Assembly (NCBI GenBank): GCA_005402585.1
Contig: BIFP01000048.1
Location: 245,311 to 309,310, forward strand
Source: Micromonosporaceae bacterium KJ-029
GTDB taxonomy: Bacteria; Actinomycetota; Actinomycetes; Mycobacteriales; Micromonosporaceae
Direction: 5' to 3'
Length of the DNA: 64,000 nt
The notes below the pieces were generated by a model. The model worked only from the letters and a program-made list of their open reading frames with translations. It was not told where the DNA came from and searched no databases. A program made the position numbers and the translations under genes. This document shows, in pieces, positions 59,489-64,000 of this stretch. Numbering within the stretch: the first letter of the stretch is position 1; every line of letters begins with the position of its first letter.

Positions 59489-60189
59489 CGTTGCCCGTTT
59501 GGGAACGGCCCGAGCCCCAGCCACGGGCGGCGCCGGTGCCGTTGAGCCGCGAGAAGATCGCCGCTACGGCGATCCGGCTTGCCGACACGCACGGCCTCGA
59601 CGGACTGTCACTTCGCAAGATCGCCAAAGAGCTCGGTGTCGGCCCGATGCGGCTCTACGACTATGTGATCAACAGGTCCGAGCTGCTCGATCTGATGGTC
59701 GACGTCGTCCATGCCCGGATCGCCGAGGTCGACCAGCACTCCGAGTGGCGCACCACGATACTGGCCATCGCCCACGCGACCCGCGCTGCCGCTCTTGATC
59801 ATGAGTGGTTCTCCGACCTGCTCGGCGGAAGGCCACACTTGGGGCCGCACGCGCTCGCCGTGGGCGAAGCGACCGCGGCGGCGCTCAGCCAGGCCCCCGG
59901 CGTGCGCGGCATCGACGATCTCCAGCGGGCTTTGGGCGCCCTCAACGCCTTCATCATCGGAGCGGTCCGCAGAGAGGTCACCGAGCGACGCACCACCCGT
60001 TCCACCGGCACCGACGAAGCCGCCTTTCAGGCCAGCCTCGGCCCCTACCTCACCCGCATGTTGAATACCGGCAGGTACCCCACGGTCGCCCGGCTCGTCA
60101 TCGACGGCGCCCACCTCAACGCCGAGGAAACCTTCAACCACAACCTGACCACCGTCTTGGACGGCATCACCAGCCGACCCCGCACGTGA
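59464..60189 (+). CDS. TetR-family regulator
   Basis: About 241 aa. The HTH lies at about residues 26-70 (SREKIAATAIRLADTHGLDG, then IAKELGVGPMRLYDYVINRS), followed by a C-terminal domain like that of tetracycline-repressor-type TetR proteins. The GTG at 59464 sits at the centre of the 48-bp dyad, so the transcript may be leaderless; an ATG at 59434 would overlap the divergent gene. Likely represses itself and the divergent monooxygenase. Confidence 0.88.
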   Translation: MDTSYGSEALPVWERPEPQPRAAPVPLSREKIAATAIRLADTHGLDGLSLRKIAKELGVGPMRLYDYVINRSELLDLMVDVVHARIAEVDQHSEWRTTILAIAHATRAAALDHEWFSDLLGGRPHLGPHALAVGEATAAALSQAPGVRGIDDLQRALGALNAFIIGAVRREVTERRTTRSTGTDEAAFQASLGPYLTRMLNTGRYPTVARLVIDGAHLNAEETFNHNLTTVLDGITSRPRT

Positions 60190-60319
60190 CCGCTGCTCTG
60201 CGGCCAGCGGCCAGCTGGAAGCCGATGCGCCTTGATCAGACATCCGGGTCCGGAGCGCCGGATAGCTCGTCACCGAAGGCGACGTAGGCGCCGGTTGGCC
60301 GAGACGTAGGGTCGAGGCC

Positions 60320-60814
60320 ATGCTCGAGTCTCAACGCGAACGTGTGCCTCTCAACGACGGCGGCGAACTGGACACGGCACTGGCGTTTCTGTCCTTCGCC
60401 CGGTCCTGCGTCCTGAAGAAGGTCGACGGGCTGGACGACGAACAGTTGCGGCGCCGCCTGGTGGTGTCCGACACGACGCTGCTGGGGCTGGTTCAGCACC
60501 TGACCGACGCCGAGCGGTACTGGTTCGGATACACACTCGCTGGCGACCTGCGGTACGCCGACGTCGACTTCGACATGGTGGTCGCCCCGGACCGCTCCGC
60601 GGATCAGGTCATCGCCGGCTACCGGAACGCGATCGCCGACAGCGACGCGCACATCCGTGCGGCCGACGGCCTGGACGTCCGCACCGCCCGCCCAGTGAAC
60701 GACGAGCCCCGCACGCTGCGCTGGGTGCTCGCCCACATGACGAGCGAAACCGTCCGGCACGCCGGGCACGCCGACATCCTGCGGGAACTCACCGATGGTG
60801 TCACCGGCCGCTGA
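60320..60814 (+). CDS. DinB-family (DUF664) protein
   Basis: A 164-aa four-helix-bundle protein of the DinB/YfiT-like superfamily, with metal-ligand-type histidines in LGLVQHLTDAERYWF (near residue 56) and ETVRHAGHADILREL (near residue 145). Family members are putative metal-dependent enzymes, some acting as thiol transferases. It shares the last motif with the second DinB-like protein at 62310. Start at ATG 60320; substrate unknown. Confidence 0.9.
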   Translation: MLESQRERVPLNDGGELDTALAFLSFARSCVLKKVDGLDDEQLRRRLVVSDTTLLGLVQHLTDAERYWFGYTLAGDLRYADVDFDMVVAPDRSADQVIAGYRNAIADSDAHIRAADGLDVRTARPVNDEPRTLRWVLAHMTSETVRHAGHADILRELTDGVTGR

Positions 60815-60923
60815 CCAGTGGGCGCCCATGTGATCCGTCGCATGCGAACATCACGACACCGACCGGCGTACCGAGCATCCGTGCGGCGTGTAACTTGCGA
60901 ACGGACGAGATGAGGAGGAACAG

Positions 60924-62114
60924 GTGGCTGCTGGTGGCTTCTCGCCGAAACGGCTGGCTCGGGTGCGGGAGCTGCTCGATCGCCACGTCGAGTCCGGCTT
61001 CGTCCCGGGTGTGGTGGCTGTCCTCGCCCGGCACGGCGAGGTGCACATCGAAGCAACAGGCACTCTCGCGTTCGAGGGCGCAGGGTCGCAGACGCCGATG
61101 GCAGCCGACACGATCTGTCGCCTGGGCTCGATGAGCAAGCCGATCGTCGCCGCGTGTGCGATGACGCTCGTCGAGGACTGCACCCTCCGCCTCGATGACC
61201 CGGTAGACGATCTCCTCCCGGAGCTGGCGGACATGACCGTGCTCGCCGATCCCCACGGGCCGCTGGAAGACACCGTCCCGGCGGAACGTTCGATCACGCT
61301 GCGGGATCTGCTGGCCTACACCCTCGGCACCGGCATGGTTCCCGCCGAGCCGGGAACGGTCCCGATCTCCGACGCGCTGGACGCACTCGAACAGCCGTCG
61401 CCGGACGAGTGGATCCGCCAGCTCGGCGCCCTTCCACTCGTCCACCAGCCCGGTGAGCGCTGGATGTACGACACCGCCGCCAACGTGACCGGTGTGCTCA
61501 TCGCCCGGGCCACCGGCATGTCCTTCGGAGACGCCCTGCGCGAGCGGATCTGCGATCCGCTCGGGATGACCGACACCGCCTTCAGCGTGGGTAGCGAGAG
61601 CATCGGCCGGTTGGCGACGGCGTACGAGCGCGACAACGCCGCCACCGGTGAGCCGGTTGTCGAAGGCGGCCCCGAAGGCCGGTGGAGCCGGCCGCCGGCG
61701 TTCGAGTCAGGTGGCGGCGGGCTCGTGTCGACCGCCTACGACTACCTCGCCTTCGCCTCGGCTCTGCACGCGGGCGGCGCCCACCGTGGGCAGCGGGTGC
61801 TTTCACGGCCGTCGGTGACGCTGATGACGAGCGACCACCTGACGCCGGAGCAGAGGGCGGTCTCCGGATTCTGGCCGGGGTACTTCGACGCCATTGGCTG
61901 GGGCTTCGGAATGGCGGTCCGCACCCGCCGCACGCACCTCGGCCCCTCGGTCGGCAGCTACGGATGGCCCGGCTTCTACGGCACCGCCTGGTACAACGAT
62001 CCCGCCGAGGACATGACGGCGATCTTCGTCATGCAGCGGGCGCACGCGGGCGACCAGAGGATGCCGATGTGGCTCGACCTCTGGACCGCCGTCTACCAGG
62101 CGATCGACGACTGA
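60924..62114 (+). CDS. Serine hydrolase, class C beta-lactamase/PBP-like
   Basis: A 396-aa protein with the SxxK motif in LGSMSKPIVAAC (Ser near residue 72), a YxN-like YDTAAN motif (near 185) and a late GWPGFYGTAW segment in place of KTG. No signal peptide is visible at the N-terminus (MAAGGFSPKRLARVRELLDR), so it may be cytosolic. Such proteins are esterases, amidases or peptidases more often than true beta-lactamases. GTG 60924 follows GAGGAGGAAC. It lies between two DinB-like genes. Confidence 0.9.
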   Translation: MAAGGFSPKRLARVRELLDRHVESGFVPGVVAVLARHGEVHIEATGTLAFEGAGSQTPMAADTICRLGSMSKPIVAACAMTLVEDCTLRLDDPVDDLLPELADMTVLADPHGPLEDTVPAERSITLRDLLAYTLGTGMVPAEPGTVPISDALDALEQPSPDEWIRQLGALPLVHQPGERWMYDTAANVTGVLIARATGMSFGDALRERICDPLGMTDTAFSVGSESIGRLATAYERDNAATGEPVVEGGPEGRWSRPPAFESGGGGLVSTAYDYLAFASALHAGGAHRGQRVLSRPSVTLMTSDHLTPEQRAVSGFWPGYFDAIGWGFGMAVRTRRTHLGPSVGSYGWPGFYGTAWYNDPAEDMTAIFVMQRAHAGDQRMPMWLDLWTAVYQAIDD

Positions 62115-62309
62115 CCGCAGGCGCCGGAGGCCGCCGAGCCGGGCAGCGGTGTCCACATACGCCGCCCGCAGACCCGACCTGGCCTGTTCATCCGAAGAGG
62201 TCATGATGTAATCCGAAACCGCGATCATGTGACCGCCACAGAGCCGCGGTTCGGATCGCGGGCGTACAGGGCATCGCGGGCGGGCCGGGGCGGTGAGATC
62301 CTGGGCGGC

Positions 62310-62888
62310 ATGGCAGACCTCGACGCCAAGGCGAATCTCCATCGGTACCTGCGGGAGGCGCGGGAGGCGCTGCTCGGGAAGCTCGACGGGCTGTCGGAGT
62401 ACGACGTGCGGCGCCCGCTCGTGCCGACCGGGACGAACCTGCTCGGGCTGGTCAAGCACGTGGCCTCGGTGACCGCCGGGTATTTCGGCGAGGTGTTCGA
62501 CCGCCCCTTTCCCGAACCCGTCGCAGGCCTGGACGAAGACGCCGAGCCGAACACGGACATGTGGGCCGCAGCCGACGAGTCCCGCGACGACATCATCGGC
62601 CTGTGGCACCGAGTCTGGGCACACGCGGACGCCACGATTGAGACGCTCCCGATCGACGCGCCCGGCTCGGTGCGGTGGTGGCAACACACGCCCGTGACGC
62701 TGCACCACATCCTCGTGCACGTGCTCGCCGAACTGAACCGGCACGCCGGGCACGCCGACATCGTGCGCGAACTGGTCGACGGCCAGGTCGGCTGGCGGCG
62801 GCCGGGCGACAACGTCGTCGAGGGCGACGAGGCGTGGTGGGCCGCCTACCGCGAGCGGCTGGAATCCACAGCGCGAGAGTTCGCCTGA
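62310..62888 (+). CDS. DinB-family (DUF664) protein
   Basis: A 192-aa four-helix-bundle protein with LGLVKHVASVTAGYFGEVF, VTLHHILVHVLAELNRHAGH and ADIVRELVDG, the conserved histidines of the DinB superfamily. It begins MADLDAKANLHRYLREAREA; the longer upstream frame from 62229 is Arg/Gly-rich and not credible. It is related to the protein at 60320 but longer at the C-terminus (GDEAWWAAYRERLE). Function unknown; both may be metal-dependent thiol-related enzymes. Confidence 0.9.
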   Translation: MADLDAKANLHRYLREAREALLGKLDGLSEYDVRRPLVPTGTNLLGLVKHVASVTAGYFGEVFDRPFPEPVAGLDEDAEPNTDMWAAADESRDDIIGLWHRVWAHADATIETLPIDAPGSVRWWQHTPVTLHHILVHVLAELNRHAGHADIVRELVDGQVGWRRPGDNVVEGDEAWWAAYRERLESTAREFA

Positions 62889-63020
62889 GGACGCGGTCTT
62901 CCCGTAACCCGCCGATGCCGTCCGCTATCGGATGTAGCCATCAGCTCCTCTACCGTGCGCATCCGATCATCACGCCCCGGCTGGCGCACGGGCGCCGTCG
63001 GCGTGAAGCGGCGAATCAGC

Positions 63021-63896
63021 TCAGGCGTTGTCGAGCACGAACGCCCGCATGAGTTCGGCGCACTCAGCCGCGTGCGTCTCCAACAGGAGGTGCCCGCCGT
63101 TGTAGATGTGCGCGTCCATGCGCTCGAGGGCGCGGTGGTAGGCGAGGACCTCGTCGACGTCGAAGTACGGGTCGTGCCGTCCCCACAGCACGAGCGCCGG
63201 TGGCTGGTGAACGCGGTGGTATTCGGCGAGCTCATCGAAGCGGGCGACGTGGTTGGCGTAGTCGGTGAACAGCGCGAACTGCGCGTCGATGTTGCCGGGT
63301 CGGTTCATGCGCTCCCAGTCGAGGTGCCACGACTCCGGGGCGTGCAGGGTGCGCAGGTATTCGGGCAGCCCGGCGAGGTACTGGTCACGGGTGCCGGCGA
63401 AGTTCAACCAGTCTGGCAGTTCGGCGCGCTTGTCGTCGGTCGGGTCGGCCCAGTATGCCCTGGCGCTGTCCCACTGCTCGCCGAGGCCGTCCTCGTGCGC
63501 GTTGCCACTCTGGACGATGAGGCCGCGGATGCGGGTCGGGGCGCGGGTGGCCAGGTGGTATCCCACTGGTGCGCCGAAGTCGTGCAGGTAGACGAAGAAG
63601 CGCTCGACCCCAAGCTGGTCGAGTAGGTTCTCGGTCGTCCGGGAGAGGTTCTCGAACGTGTAGTCGTAGTTGCCGGTGGTCGGCGACGAAGACAAGCCGA
63701 AGCCGGGCAAGTCGGGCGCGATCACGTGGGCGGCGTCGGCGAGTGTGGGCATGACCTCGCGGAATGTGTGCGACGAGCTGGGGAATCCGTGCAGAAGCAG
63801 TACCGTCGGCTGGCCGGGGCGCCCGGCTTCACGGAAGAACAGCTCCAGGCCGTCGACGTTGGCCTGTCGATGGCGGACCTTCTGGATGGCCTGCAT
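63021..63896 (-). CDS. Alpha/beta hydrolase, haloalkane-dehalogenase/epoxide-hydrolase type
   Basis: A 291-aa hydrolase with an aspartate nucleophile: oxyanion motif LLLHGFPSSSHTF (near residue 37), nucleophile elbow YLHDFGAPVGYHLA (Asp near residue 104), a lid region, the acid residue in LWGRHDPYF and the catalytic His in NGGHLLLE. The HDxG elbow separates it from serine esterases and points to haloalkane dehalogenase, fluoroacetate dehalogenase or epoxide hydrolase. ATG 63896 is chosen over 63947 because MQAIQKVRHRQANVDG is the natural N-terminus. Confidence 0.9.
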   Translation of the reverse strand: MQAIQKVRHRQANVDGLELFFREAGRPGQPTVLLLHGFPSSSHTFREVMPTLADAAHVIAPDLPGFGLSSSPTTGNYDYTFENLSRTTENLLDQLGVERFFVYLHDFGAPVGYHLATRAPTRIRGLIVQSGNAHEDGLGEQWDSARAYWADPTDDKRAELPDWLNFAGTRDQYLAGLPEYLRTLHAPESWHLDWERMNRPGNIDAQFALFTDYANHVARFDELAEYHRVHQPPALVLWGRHDPYFDVDEVLAYHRALERMDAHIYNGGHLLLETHAAECAELMRAFVLDNA

Positions 63897-64000
63897 TGCG
63901 TCCTCCCTAGCGCTCCTCGGGTTTTGAGGTTTTGACGGTTGAGCCAAGTTTTCACGTGGCTGTTGGTAGGCGTGCTTGGCTGAGGTAGTCGGTGATGTGC

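Noticed and set aside
60924..62114. True beta-lactamase
   Set aside because: SxxK is present, but there is no signal peptide and no KTG box, so a general esterase or peptidase-like hydrolase is the safer call.
1..64000. CRISPR array or phage region
   Set aside because: No regularly spaced repeats, cas genes or phage structural genes were seen in reading the window on both strands.

Overview
The window is very GC-rich actinobacterial DNA (GTG starts, strong GC3 bias, many ATGA/GTGA stop-start overlaps, BTAD and NarL regulators). Gene content and protein style suggest a Micromonospora-like member of the Micromonosporaceae; this is inferred from family resemblance, not from a marker gene. No rRNA, complete tRNA or CRISPR array was seen.

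Layout. 1-5 kb: the end of a membrane serine hydrolase, a 43-codon remnant of a trehalose gene (treZ), then an ABC transporter plus NarL two-component operon whose codon use (Leu CTC rather than CTG) differs from the rest of the window. 5-13.5 kb: small proteins, a 23-bp tRNA-Arg-like scar, two coupled lipoproteins, a TPR/BTAD regulator, and a polyketide-antibiotic-type ABC exporter divergent from a TetR with a second C-terminal HTH. 13.5-25 kb: glpK, a YCII/DGPF protein coupled to an ECF42-type sigma factor (apparent CTG start), SDR, VOC, an anti-sigma-like kinase, a DksA/TraR zinc-finger gene with a terminator in its leader, SCP2 plus glycogen debranching enzyme, ArsR plus AHSA1, NUDIX, and a YeiH-type sulfate exporter preceded by a 47-aa membrane protein and a cysteine-ending leader peptide. 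25.4-27.6 kb: an apparently intact IS607 element (serine recombinase plus TnpB), abutting a decapitated membrane lipase gene. 28.6-43.2 kb: smpB, membrane and binding proteins, a second NarL two-component pair, a Tat-type FAD oxidoreductase, TetR-linked genes, a large secreted alpha/beta hydrolase with a Calx-beta tail, and a TetR-MFS locus in which only the MFS tail survives.

43.3-56.8 kb is the most distinctive region: a compact nonribosomal peptide locus. One tightly coupled minus-strand operon encodes (in order of transcription) a 1875-aa C-A-PCP-TE-MFS fusion, an acyl-AMP ligase, a C-A-PCP synthetase and a free carrier protein. A divergent gene encodes a 945-aa protein made of two condensation-like domains with degenerate active sites. 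The plausible logic is: the ligase activates an acyl or aryl acid, the free carrier holds it, the first C-A-PCP adds one amino acid, and the second adds an Asx-like residue, releases through a cysteine-type thioesterase and exports through the fused transporter. The free tandem C-like protein has no obvious assigned step.

56.8-64 kb holds divergently arranged regulator/target pairs (MerR with a membrane protein; TetR with a FAD monooxygenase around a 48-bp dyad), two DinB-like proteins flanking a serine hydrolase, and a dehalogenase/epoxide-hydrolase-like enzyme. Across the window, family names come from recognised motifs, and substrates are mostly unknown.
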